The notes under the pieces are model-generated. The model saw nothing but the letters and a program-made list of their open reading frames with translations. It did not search any database and was not told where the DNA came from. Shown here piece by piece: positions 1 to 6,150 of a stretch of DNA of 7,593 nucleotides (position 1 is its first letter; each line of letters begins with the position of its first letter). A program made the position numbers and the translations under genes. The stretch comes from Polaromonas sp. (GTDB taxonomy: Bacteria; Pseudomonadota; Gammaproteobacteria; Burkholderiales; Burkholderiaceae_C), in assembly GCA_013205645.1 (NCBI GenBank), contig JABMMH010000401.1, positions 1 through 7,593 on the forward strand, given 5' to 3'.

Positions 1-458
1 AACATCAGCGCCACAGCGCCGCGCACACCCATGTCTTTGCGGTAACCGCGTTGGTTGAACACCATGTTGAGGTCAAGCACGCCCTGCAAGTCAACCCCAA
101 GTTTGCTGATGATGCGGCGGCGGTCATCACCCAGACCAAAGCCGGCCTTGGTGATGCTCGGCGACTCCAACAACTGTGCCAGCGCGTGCCGGCAGCCGGC
201 GTCAGTCAGCTGAAAAATATAGCCTTGGTCGACGGTGGCCAGTTGCACGATGTGCGGCCCGTCGGAGACTTCATGGCGCTCGAACGTGGGTTTTGATTCG
301 GTGTCGAAACCCAGCACGCGGGCACCCGCCAGCGCTTGCAGGGCTTGTTGCGCATGGGCCGCAGTGTTGACCAGTTGAATCTGGTGCAGGCCCAAACCGG
401 TGAAGGGCTCGAGCAGGGCGATGGCTTCCTTGTCTGGCGTGGCGAGGCGTTCGTTCAT
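1..458 (-). CDS. 3'-5' exonuclease, DEDD (RNase D/WRN-like) domain, C-terminus cut by window edge
   Basis: Reading leftward from an ATG at 458-456 gives 152 open codons with no stop before the window edge, so the C-terminal part is missing. The fold is a 3'-5' exonuclease domain of the DEDD superfamily, which removes 3'-terminal nucleotides using two metal ions. Exo I is visible as VLGFDTES with D52 and E54 as metal ligands. The Exo II region reads KAGFGLGDD, with D111 or D112 as the third acidic ligand, followed by GVDLQGVLDL at 121-130, which resembles the WRN/RNase D middle region. The Exo III Tyr/Asp motif would lie beyond the window. The N-terminus is short, with no helicase or HRDC domain in the visible part. 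No convincing Shine-Dalgarno precedes the ATG. The gene is unrelated to the catabolic operon further right. Whether it acts on RNA or DNA cannot be decided. Confidence 0.85.
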   Translation of the reverse strand, partial: MNERLATPDKEAIALLEPFTGLGLHQIQLVNTAAHAQQALQALAGARVLGFDTESKPTFERHEVSDGPHIVQLATVDQGYIFQLTDAGCRHALAQLLESPSITKAGFGLGDDRRRIISKLGVDLQGVLDLNMVFNQRGYRKDMGVRGAVALM

Positions 459-543
459 GGGGCAGGGCGAGTTGGGTCGCCAGTTTTTTAAAGAAGGTGA
501 AACGATTTTTGACGCATGAGCGAAAATAAGCGCCTAGCTTACA

Positions 544-577
544 GCGCGCTGCACTTCAATGTGAAGCTTCAGCGCGC
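544..577. repeat. Imperfect hairpin in the gap before the small gene
   Basis: Arms GCGCGCTG (544-551) and CAGCGCGC (570-577) pair perfectly. Inside them CTTCA (554-558) pairs with TGAAG (562-566), leaving a 2x3 internal loop and a 3-nt tip. It lies 36-69 nt upstream of the ATG at 613 and is not followed by a T-tract, so a simple intrinsic terminator is unlikely. It may be a leader structure or a protein-binding dyad. The rest of the 459-612 gap shows no promoter I would defend. Confidence 0.5.
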
Positions 578-612
578 GACCTTCACAACAGACTTCACGG
601 ATCACAACCTGC

Positions 613-870
613 ATGGCCACCGCACAAAGCATCACCACCGACGACTACAAACTCTTCCCGTCGCCGCGCAACTTGCACCGTTTGATCTTTGAGCACGAAG
701 TTTTTGTGCCGTATCCTTACATGTTGATCGACATGGAAAGCTACTACCTCAAAGGCAAGTTCAGCTTGTTTGCCGCTTGCCGCCTGAAGGACAACAAGAT
801 GGGCCAGCTGGTGACGCTGGAGCTGCCGGAAGACGAAGTCAAATTCAAGCTGAAGTTCGTGCCGGATTGA
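613..870 (+). CDS. Small hypothetical protein, 85 aa
   Basis: I do not recognise this protein. It begins MATAQSITTDDYKLF and ends with ELPEDEVKFKLKFVPD. It has no signal peptide, no transmembrane segment, no metal-binding Cys/His cluster and no low-complexity tract. The sequence is rich in aromatic residues, with a YPYMLIDMESYYL stretch in the middle, and alternates charged and hydrophobic residues toward the C-terminus, which suggests a small soluble beta-rich domain. Support for its being real is ordinary codon use, protein-like composition, and a position that fills the space between the exonuclease and the regulator. The frame starts at the ATG at 613; no clear Shine-Dalgarno is seen. Its last 26 bp overlap the end of the opposing regulator gene. 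Upstream is a hairpin at 544-577. No function is proposed. Confidence 0.7.
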   Translation: MATAQSITTDDYKLFPSPRNLHRLIFEHEVFVPYPYMLIDMESYYLKGKFSLFAACRLKDNKMGQLVTLELPEDEVKFKLKFVPD

Positions 871-1771
871 GCGGCGCTGCCGCTTCAGTTTCCAGTGTCT
901 TTCGCAGGTGTTCTGCAAAGGCATACGCGACAACTGGCAACTGCCGGTTGCGTAGGCTGGCCAGCACCAACTGACCCTTGGGAAAGCCTCTGTCAGCTAT
1001 TTCTCGCGCCACCAGCGCACCGCCATCTGTCACCGCCCCGATGGCGATTTGAAACGTGATAGCTTGTTCGTGGTAAAGATAACCGCGCATGAATTCAAAA
1101 CTGTTGCTCTCGACAACCGGTCTTAATTTGACCGAGCTGCGCGTCAGAAACTGATCCAGCAGTTGTCTGCCGCCGATGTCTTGCTCTGGCAGTACCAGCG
1201 GGAAGTCAACGCAGTCACGGATTCTCAATTCGGGTTTTTGCGCCAAGGGATGGTCGCGGTGCATGGTGGCCACCAGCTTTTGCTCAAACTCTGCGATGCG
1301 CTCAATGTCCGGTTCTGATTCAAGATTGAACACCAGGGCCAAGTCCATTTCAAAGTCGCGCAAGGCCTGCACGGCCTGCAGGTGGTCGCCGATGTGTGCT
1401 TGCACGGCCACAAGTGGATGATTCTCGCGAAAGTTGGCGATGGCCTTAGGCAGAAAGGCTGGCGCCAGCGCTTGACTGGCGACCAGCTTGACACTGCCGC
1501 GGCGCAGCCCTTGCAAATCTTCAATCTCAGAACGCACTTGGTCGAGGTGTGCGGAACGGCTGCGAATGTAGGCGACAAACAACTCGCCTGCAGCGTTCAG
1601 CCGCACGCCTCTCGGCAGGCGTTCAAAGAGGGGTGTGCCAAGCTCCTCCTCCAAATCCTGAATACGGCGGTTGACCGCTGAGGGCGCAATGTGCATTCGT
1701 TCGGCGGCCTGCCTGATCGAGCCGGCTCGGGCGACCTCATCAAGGTATTTCAGAAAGCGAAGGTGGTTCAT
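845..1771 (-). CDS. LysR-family transcriptional regulator
   Basis: A 308-residue protein of normal LysR-type length. Residues 1-60 form the winged helix-turn-helix: MNHLRFLKYLDEVARAGSIR, then QAAERMHIAPSAVNRRIQDL and the family hallmark LEEELGTPLFER. A linker helix (about 61-90) leads to a periplasmic-binding-protein-like effector domain (about 92-295), which starts at GSVKLVASQALAPAFLP. The reading frame is open to an ATG at 1825, but that would add 18 residues rich in Ser and Thr. The ATG at 1771 puts the HTH at the usual distance from the N-terminus and is preferred. Neither start has a good Shine-Dalgarno. The gene is divergent from the operon starting at 1912, the standard layout for a LysR activator and its target, and a T-N11-A dyad lies between them. 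The likely co-inducer is the pathway substrate or an intermediate, which is inference. Its 3' end overlaps the convergent 85-aa gene by 26 bp. Confidence 0.93.
   Translation of the reverse strand: MNHLRFLKYLDEVARAGSIRQAAERMHIAPSAVNRRIQDLEEELGTPLFERLPRGVRLNAAGELFVAYIRSRSAHLDQVRSEIEDLQGLRRGSVKLVASQALAPAFLPKAIANFRENHPLVAVQAHIGDHLQAVQALRDFEMDLALVFNLESEPDIERIAEFEQKLVATMHRDHPLAQKPELRIRDCVDFPLVLPEQDIGGRQLLDQFLTRSSVKLRPVVESNSFEFMRGYLYHEQAITFQIAIGAVTDGGALVAREIADRGFPKGQLVLASLRNRQLPVVAYAFAEHLRKTLETEAAAPLNPARTSA
870..884. terminator. Short GC-rich hairpin at the convergent junction, possible weak terminator
   Basis: AGCGGC (870-875), loop GCT, then GCCGCT (879-884) forms a perfect 6-bp stem beginning at the last base of the 85-aa gene's stop codon. 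A second inverted pair, CTGAAG (850-855) and CTTCAG (883-888), overlaps it. The T-rich tail of an intrinsic terminator is poor on both strands, and the hairpin lies inside the 3' end of the regulator coding sequence. It could be nothing more than coding sequence. Confidence 0.25.
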
Positions 1772-1807
1772 GGGTGGGGTTGACGTGGTGGTGTGTTCGC
1801 TAGAGGA

Positions 1808-1901
1808 ACGCATGAGCCGTGCCATGAGTGTTGCCGTTACGGCATCGGTTGGCGCTTAAAAAAGCACATACAAGAGCGCTTTTGAGGCATGGCTCATGCG
1901 T
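1808..1901. repeat. Long inverted repeat spanning the divergent control region
   Basis: The left arm ACGCATGAGCCGTGCC (1808-1823) and right arm GGCATGGCTCATGCGT (1886-1901) are reverse complements at 15 of 16 positions. In a plus-strand transcript the sixteenth position is a G-U wobble, so the RNA stem would be continuous. The 62-bp interior holds the T-N11-A dyad (1832-1844) and a smaller hairpin, AAAAGC (1860-1865) with GCTTTT (1878-1883). The right arm ends 10 nt before the ATG of the first operon gene. It could be paired operator half-sites or a leader RNA stem. Confidence 0.75.
1832..1844. promoter_or_regulatory. Candidate LysR-type operator (T-N11-A dyad)
   Basis: TGCCGTTACGGCA is a perfect 5+3+5 dyad that fits the T-N11-A consensus recognised by LysR-type regulators. 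It sits between the divergent regulator (ATG at 1771) and the operon (ATG at 1912), 67 bp upstream of the latter. That is a plausible place for the high-affinity recognition site through which such regulators repress themselves and activate the divergent operon. I could not pick a convincing -35/-10 pair for either direction. Confidence 0.55.
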
Positions 1902-1911
1902 AGTCATAGGC

Positions 1912-2769
1912 ATGAAACCTATAGCCAGCCAAAAGCGCACCAAGTTAGAAGCCACTCTGTTTGGCCCTGCGCCGCATAACGCTTGGGCACTGAGCGACCG
2001 AGGGGTGAGTCTGGTGCGTCAAGCGCGCAGCACTGTTCCGGTGCAGTTCGATGCACTGCCGCAGCGCATTGAGATCGACCTGGCTCGCAGTGCGCTGGTC
2101 GTGATCGACATGCAAAACGATTTTTGCCATCCCAAAGGCTGGTTTGGACAAAAAGGCATCAGCGTCAAGCCCATGCGCAAGCCGATTGCCACCATCGCCG
2201 GCCTGTTGCCCGGCTGGCGGGCCGCTGGCGGCGCGGTGGTCTGGGTGAACTGGGGCGTGCGGCCCGACCGGCTCAACCTCAGTCCGACGGTTCAGTTCAA
2301 AGGCAAGCGCTGCGCCGACGGCGTCGGCTATGCCGAAGCGTCCCCTGACGATCGTGGCTTGTCCGTGGTCCCGGGAGAGTGGGGCGCTCAAGTGATTGAT
2401 GAGCTGAGCGCCGCACCAACGGACATCACTGTTTTTAAGCACCGACTGAGCGGCTTCTGGGACAACGAGCTGGACAGCATCCTGCGGCAACAAGGCATCA
2501 CAACCTTGCTGTTCGCCGGTGTGAACACCGACCGCTGCGTGTTTTCGACGCTGCAAGATGCCGGTTTTTTAGGTTACGACTGCGTTCTGTTGGCGGACGC
2601 CTGCAGCACCCCGTCGCCGGCTTATGTGAGCAAGGCGATTCATTTCATCGTCCAGCAATTACACGGTTTTGTCGCCACGACCGCAGCGCTGATGCCCGCT
2701 TTAAAAGCGAGCAGCAAGCCCCTAAAACCACCCAAACCTCGCGTTTCAACTCCACCTAGAAAGTCCTGA
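1912..2769 (+). CDS. RutB-like cysteine hydrolase (isochorismatase fold), probable carbamoyl/ureido amidohydrolase
   Basis: A 285-residue protein of the isochorismatase-like cysteine hydrolase superfamily. The catalytic triad is complete: D66 in ALVVIDMQNDF, K176 in TVFKHRLSGF and C209 in FAGVNTDRCVFSTL, followed by a DA(C)ST motif near 229-232. The stretches around the lysine and cysteine resemble, from memory, the ureidoacrylate amidohydrolase RutB (K-R-SGF, DSILR-GI, STL-D). RutB-like enzymes attack C-N bonds through a cysteine thioester, often releasing a carbamoyl group as CO2 and NH3. The frame is open to an ATG at 1828, but that start lies inside the operator region; the ATG at 1912 is preferred, despite a weak ribosome binding site. 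Oddities are about 60 residues before the first core strand and a basic, proline-rich C-terminal tail (265-285). It is the first gene of the operon and its stop is 1 nt from the next ATG. True substrate unknown; biuret or N-carbamoyl amino acids are alternatives. Confidence 0.88.
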   Translation: MKPIASQKRTKLEATLFGPAPHNAWALSDRGVSLVRQARSTVPVQFDALPQRIEIDLARSALVVIDMQNDFCHPKGWFGQKGISVKPMRKPIATIAGLLPGWRAAGGAVVWVNWGVRPDRLNLSPTVQFKGKRCADGVGYAEASPDDRGLSVVPGEWGAQVIDELSAAPTDITVFKHRLSGFWDNELDSILRQQGITTLLFAGVNTDRCVFSTLQDAGFLGYDCVLLADACSTPSPAYVSKAIHFIVQQLHGFVATTAALMPALKASSKPLKPPKPRVSTPPRKS

Positions 2770-2770
2770 C

Positions 2771-3817
2771 ATGAAATTACCTAACTGGCGCTCTATTGGC
2801 ATCCACATCGGCATCGGTGCTGTTGCCTTGGCGTGCGTGCTACCTGCTGCTGCGCAAGAGCCAACCAAGATCAAGTTCACGCTGGACTGGAAAATCCAAG
2901 GTGTTCATGCTTGGTATTACTGGGCCCAAGACAAGGGCTACTTCAAGGCCGAAAACTTGGATGTGAGCATCGACCAAGGCGAGGGCTCTGCTGCTGCCGT
3001 GTCGCGAGTCATGTCGGGCACTTACCAAGCAGGTGTCGGTGACATGAACGCCATCATTCAGGGTGCTGCAACGCGCCCTGGCGATGCACCGGTGATGGTT
3101 TACATGGTCTACAGCCGCGCGCCGTTTGCTCTCATCACCAAGACCGGAAGTTCGATCAAATCGATCAAGGATGTTGAGGGTAAGACATTGGGATCCCCTG
3201 CCGGCGGGGCGGCATTCAGGGTGTTTGCGGCCCTGGCTAAAAAGAACGGCATTGACGACAATAAGGTGACCTGGACCAACATGGCGCCCAATCTTCAGGA
3301 ACAGATGCTGCTGCGTGGTCAGGTGGATGCAGCGGCCGTTTTTTCAGCCACCAGCTACATGAACTTGGTCGCTTTGGGTGTTGACCCGGACAAAGACATC
3401 AACTGGATGTTTTACAACGACAGCGGGCTCGACCTCTACAGCAATGGTGTGTTGGTTTCAGCCAAGCTGCTGAAAGATAAACCAAAGGCAGTGGCTGGCC
3501 TGGTCCGTGCCGTTAACCGCGCCCTGAAGGAATGCATCGCCAATCCTGATCCTTGCATCGACAACTTGGTCAAGAACGAGCCGCTGATCAACAAAGACAT
3601 CGAAAAGCGTCGCCTCGCTTATGTCCTGAAAAGCAGCATCCTGACACCAGAAGCCGCAGAGATCGGGCTTGGCGATGTCAAGGACGCACGCATGTCGCGC
3701 GCCATTGCGCAGATTGTTGACAGCTACGAACTGGGCCGCACACCGACACCTGCCGAAGTGTTTGACCGCAGCTTTTTGCCGCCAAAGTCAGAGCGTTTGG
3801 TGAAGTCGGGCCTCTAA
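2771..3817 (+). CDS. ABC transporter periplasmic substrate-binding protein, NMT1/THI5-like (first copy)
   Basis: A 348-residue secreted binding protein. Basic residues and a hydrophobic stretch (about 9-25) lead to a probable signal peptidase I site AAA|Q at 28/29. The C22 context (VALAC) is a poor lipobox, so a soluble periplasmic form is favoured. The mature part starts TKIKFTLDWKIQGVHAWYYW, then AQDKGYFKAENLDV and DQGEGS, the typical opening of the NMT1/THI5 group that binds thiamine-pyrimidine, riboflavin, sulfonate or other small heterocyclic and organic ligands. It aligns almost without gaps to the protein at 5110-6129, with roughly half the residues identical by eye. It uniquely has C255 and C262, close enough for a periplasmic disulfide. 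The start is 1 nt after the preceding stop, suggesting translational coupling. No permease or ATPase gene lies in the window. Ligand not assignable; a substrate of the neighbouring amidohydrolases is inferred. Confidence 0.9.
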   Translation: MKLPNWRSIGIHIGIGAVALACVLPAAAQEPTKIKFTLDWKIQGVHAWYYWAQDKGYFKAENLDVSIDQGEGSAAAVSRVMSGTYQAGVGDMNAIIQGAATRPGDAPVMVYMVYSRAPFALITKTGSSIKSIKDVEGKTLGSPAGGAAFRVFAALAKKNGIDDNKVTWTNMAPNLQEQMLLRGQVDAAAVFSATSYMNLVALGVDPDKDINWMFYNDSGLDLYSNGVLVSAKLLKDKPKAVAGLVRAVNRALKECIANPDPCIDNLVKNEPLINKDIEKRRLAYVLKSSILTPEAAEIGLGDVKDARMSRAIAQIVDSYELGRTPTPAEVFDRSFLPPKSERLVKSGL

Positions 3818-3818
3818 G

Positions 3819-5081
3819 ATGAATCAGACCGTCCCAACAGGCGTGAACACGAATTGGGCCATCCGCAACGCGGTCTTACCCGGCCGGGAAGGCCGGTGGT
3901 CTATTTCGATGGCGGCAGGTCTCATCACGAACGTCAGTGTCGATGCCGACTTTGACAGCACGTGTGACCGTCAAGCTATCTGGAATGCGCAGGGCCGCTT
4001 GGTCTCACCTGGATTTGTAGATCCGCATGTGCATCTGGACAAGGCCCTGACCGGCGACCGTACCGCGGATGCAGTTGCTGCGGTTGACCTCAACACGGCC
4101 ATCCGCGCGGTTCGGCAACTCAAGTCAAACTTCACGGTTGAAGATGTTGCGAGAAGGGCACGGCGTGGTCTAGAAATGGGTCTGGCCCACGGCACCACTA
4201 CGGCGCGTACCAATTGCGAGGTCGATCGATTCATCGGGCAACGGGCCGTTCAGGGTATTCAGATGGCGGCACGGGAGCTTGCAGGTCAAGTCGATGTGCA
4301 GGTCATCGCCTTTCCTCAAGAAGGCTGGTTTGAGACAGCCGGGTCCATCGAAGATGGGGCCGGCTCGCACGTTGCTCAAGCGATTGAGGGCGGTCTGAGA
4401 ATCGTCGGCGGCAACGTCAACGCACGACTCTGGCCTTCAGACCCTGAGCGCCAAGTTTACGAAACCTTTGCGTTAGCTGCGAAGCACGGCTGCGACATTG
4501 ACTATCACCTGGACAACTGGGACAGCGCTGACGCTTTCACTCTGCCTTATGTCGCGCAGAAAACCATTGCGCATGGTTGGCAAGGGCGTGTTGCGGTCTC
4601 TCACATTGCATCTCTGGCCCACGTCAGCGATGCGGTGGCCGCCAACACCATCGACCTGCTCAAAACTGCCGATATTCAGGTCTGCGTATTGCCAACGCGT
4701 ATGCGTCTGACGCGGGTGCTGACGCTGATGGAGGCGGGTGTCAACGTGTCCTGCGGCACGGACAACATGCGTGATCCCTTTGTCCGATTTGGCGATGCCG
4801 ATCCGCTCAAAGCGCTGTTGCTGTTGGCGCAGATAACTCACCAGTTGCACAACGCCGGGCTCGAGAGAATTTGGCAAACCATGACCACCAATTCAGCGCG
4901 CATGCTGCGCCTCACTAACCATGGTCTGGCGGCAGGCTGTGCTGCTGATCTGGTGGTGCTAGATGCCTGTTCCGCCCCAGAAGCCATTTTGTTGCAGGCC
5001 GCCAAGCTCGCCGTTGTCAAAGGCGGTGTTCAGGTATCAGGACCGCTGCAGGTCGCCCCGTCGTTGTTTCCTTCTTTTTAA
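3819..5081 (+). CDS. Cytosine-deaminase-like amidohydrolase (CodA family) with altered active-site Glu
   Basis: A 420-residue cytoplasmic TIM-barrel amidohydrolase of the CodA/isocytosine/creatinine-deaminase type. Metal ligands in order are H70 and H72 (DPHVHLDK), H230 (YHLDN), H262 (SHIASL) and D315 (GTDN). AFPQEG at 164-169 matches the substrate-contacting Gln motif of CodA, and GVNVSCGTDNMRDP matches the late barrel strands. A C-terminal small beta domain (GCAADLVVLDA) closes the protein, as in the family. Family enzymes hydrolyse exocyclic C-NH2 or ring amide bonds of pyrimidines, triazines and creatinine. The glutamate that follows the third ligand in E. coli CodA (HCDE, E217) is asparagine here (N233), so simple cytosine deaminase activity is doubtful. 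The gene starts 1 nt after the first binding-protein stop and lies between the two binding-protein genes. Its partners suggest an N-heterocycle substrate. Confidence 0.88.
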   Translation: MNQTVPTGVNTNWAIRNAVLPGREGRWSISMAAGLITNVSVDADFDSTCDRQAIWNAQGRLVSPGFVDPHVHLDKALTGDRTADAVAAVDLNTAIRAVRQLKSNFTVEDVARRARRGLEMGLAHGTTTARTNCEVDRFIGQRAVQGIQMAARELAGQVDVQVIAFPQEGWFETAGSIEDGAGSHVAQAIEGGLRIVGGNVNARLWPSDPERQVYETFALAAKHGCDIDYHLDNWDSADAFTLPYVAQKTIAHGWQGRVAVSHIASLAHVSDAVAANTIDLLKTADIQVCVLPTRMRLTRVLTLMEAGVNVSCGTDNMRDPFVRFGDADPLKALLLLAQITHQLHNAGLERIWQTMTTNSARMLRLTNHGLAAGCAADLVVLDACSAPEAILLQAAKLAVVKGGVQVSGPLQVAPSLFPSF

Positions 5082-5109
5082 ATCATCAATCAACCACACT
5101 GGAATCCAC

Positions 5110-6129
5110 ATGAAATTTAATCGCCGCATTGCCGTGCTCAGTCTGTGCGCAGCACTCTTTCCTGCAGCTTCTTTCGCGCAGACCAAGATCAAGATGGTCT
5201 TGAACTGGAAGTACCAAGGGCCACAGGCTTGGTTTTTTGTGGCTCAAGACAAGGGCTATTTCAAAGCCGAAGGTCTTGACGTTCAACTCGACCAAGGCGA
5301 GGGTTCGTCCGCACCCATCCCCAAGGTGGCCAGTGGCGCTTATGACGCAGGTTTTGGTGACATCAATGCACTGATCGACTTCGCTGCCAAGCGGCCTGCC
5401 GAAGCCCCTGTTGGCGTCTACATGCTGTACAACACGCCGCCTTTCACCATTGCGGTTAAAAAAGACAGCTCGATCCGCACGCCTAAAGATCTCGAAGGTA
5501 AAACCATCGGCGGCCCAGCCAATGACGGCGCGCTCAAGCTGTTTCCAGCCTTCGCCAAAGCCGCTAAGTTGGACGCGAGCAAGATTGCGTTCAGCAATAT
5601 GACGCCTAACCTGCGCGAGCAAATGTTGATTCGCGGTCAGGTCGACGGCGTGTTCGGCTACATCAACACGATTTATTTCAGTGCCAAGTTGGTCGGCCTT
5701 GATCCTGAGAAAGATTTGCGCTTCATCAACTATGGTGATTACGGTCTTGATCTGTACTCCAACACGGTTCTGTTTTCACGCAATTTTGTGCGCGACAACC
5801 CCAAGGCTGTGCAAGGTTTTCTGAAGGCGCTTAACCGCGCCATCGTCGACACCGTGGCTAATCCAGAGCTGGCCATGGACTCGCTGATGAAGCGTGAGCC
5901 GCTGCTCAACCGTGAGGTTGAGAAAGAGCGACTGATGGCCACCCTGAAAGAAGAGATGAGCCACCCCGAGATCGCCAAGATTGGCCTCGGTGATATCGAT
6001 TCTGTGCGCCTGAAGCGTTCCATTGGCGTCGTGGTTGAGGCCAACCAATTGACCCGTACCCCGCTGCCAGAAGAAGTTTTCAATCGCAGCTTTTTGCCAG
6101 CGCGAGCTGAGCGTCCTTCCAAACTTTGA
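5110..6129 (+). CDS. ABC transporter periplasmic substrate-binding protein, NMT1/THI5-like (second copy)
   Basis: A 339-residue protein with a clear signal peptide: MKFNRRIAVLSLCAALFP, then AASFA|Q with cleavage expected after residue 23. The frame is open from 4963, inside the upstream gene, but only the ATG at 5110 gives a sensible secretion signal. The mature part (TKIKMVLNWKYQGPQAWFF, then AQDKGYFKAEGLDV, DQGEGS) is the same NMT1/THI5-type fold as the protein at 2771-3817, and the two align nearly end to end. Both share NL-EQML-RGQVD, GLDLYSN and a C-terminal E-VF-RSFLP. This copy lacks the two cysteines of the first and differs where the pocket may lie (YINTIYF against SATSYMN near residue 190), so ligand specificity may differ. 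It begins 28 nt after the amidohydrolase stop, one of the two wider gaps in the operon, with only a weak ribosome binding site. Confidence 0.9.
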   Translation: MKFNRRIAVLSLCAALFPAASFAQTKIKMVLNWKYQGPQAWFFVAQDKGYFKAEGLDVQLDQGEGSSAPIPKVASGAYDAGFGDINALIDFAAKRPAEAPVGVYMLYNTPPFTIAVKKDSSIRTPKDLEGKTIGGPANDGALKLFPAFAKAAKLDASKIAFSNMTPNLREQMLIRGQVDGVFGYINTIYFSAKLVGLDPEKDLRFINYGDYGLDLYSNTVLFSRNFVRDNPKAVQGFLKALNRAIVDTVANPELAMDSLMKREPLLNREVEKERLMATLKEEMSHPEIAKIGLGDIDSVRLKRSIGVVVEANQLTRTPLPEEVFNRSFLPARAERPSKL

Positions 6130-6150
6130 ATTGATCGAAAGACTGTTGAC

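Noticed and set aside
509..540. TTGACG at 509-514 as a -35 element for the 85-aa gene
   Set aside because: No acceptable -10 hexamer occurs at 16-18 bp spacing, so I do not call a promoter.
516..692. 58-codon frame starting MSENKRLAYS, overlapping the 85-aa gene out of frame
   Set aside because: Composition after the first 20 residues is His/Arg-rich and unlike a protein, and it conflicts with the better-supported gene at 613.
1772..1825. 18-residue N-terminal extension of the LysR protein from the ATG at 1825
   Set aside because: It puts a Ser/Thr-rich stretch before the HTH, uses a start codon inside the inverted-repeat region, and makes the protein longer than typical; the ATG at 1771 gives the standard LysR N-terminus.
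1828..1911. 28-residue N-terminal extension of the cysteine hydrolase from the ATG at 1828
   Set aside because: It would translate through the T-N11-A dyad and one arm of the inverted repeat, has no ribosome binding site, and its residues look unlike a conserved domain.
1945..2556. 203-codon minus-strand frame opposite the cysteine hydrolase
   Set aside because: Low-quality His/Gln/Arg-rich composition with no motif; the plus strand encodes a complete catalytic triad.
2792..2838. Lipoprotein signal at C22 of the first binding protein
   Set aside because: The VALAC context does not fit the usual L-A/S-G/A-C lipobox; the AAA|Q signal peptidase I site fits better.
4963..5109. 49-residue upstream extension of the second binding protein
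   Set aside because: It overlaps the amidohydrolase gene out of frame and would bury the signal peptide that starts cleanly at 5110.
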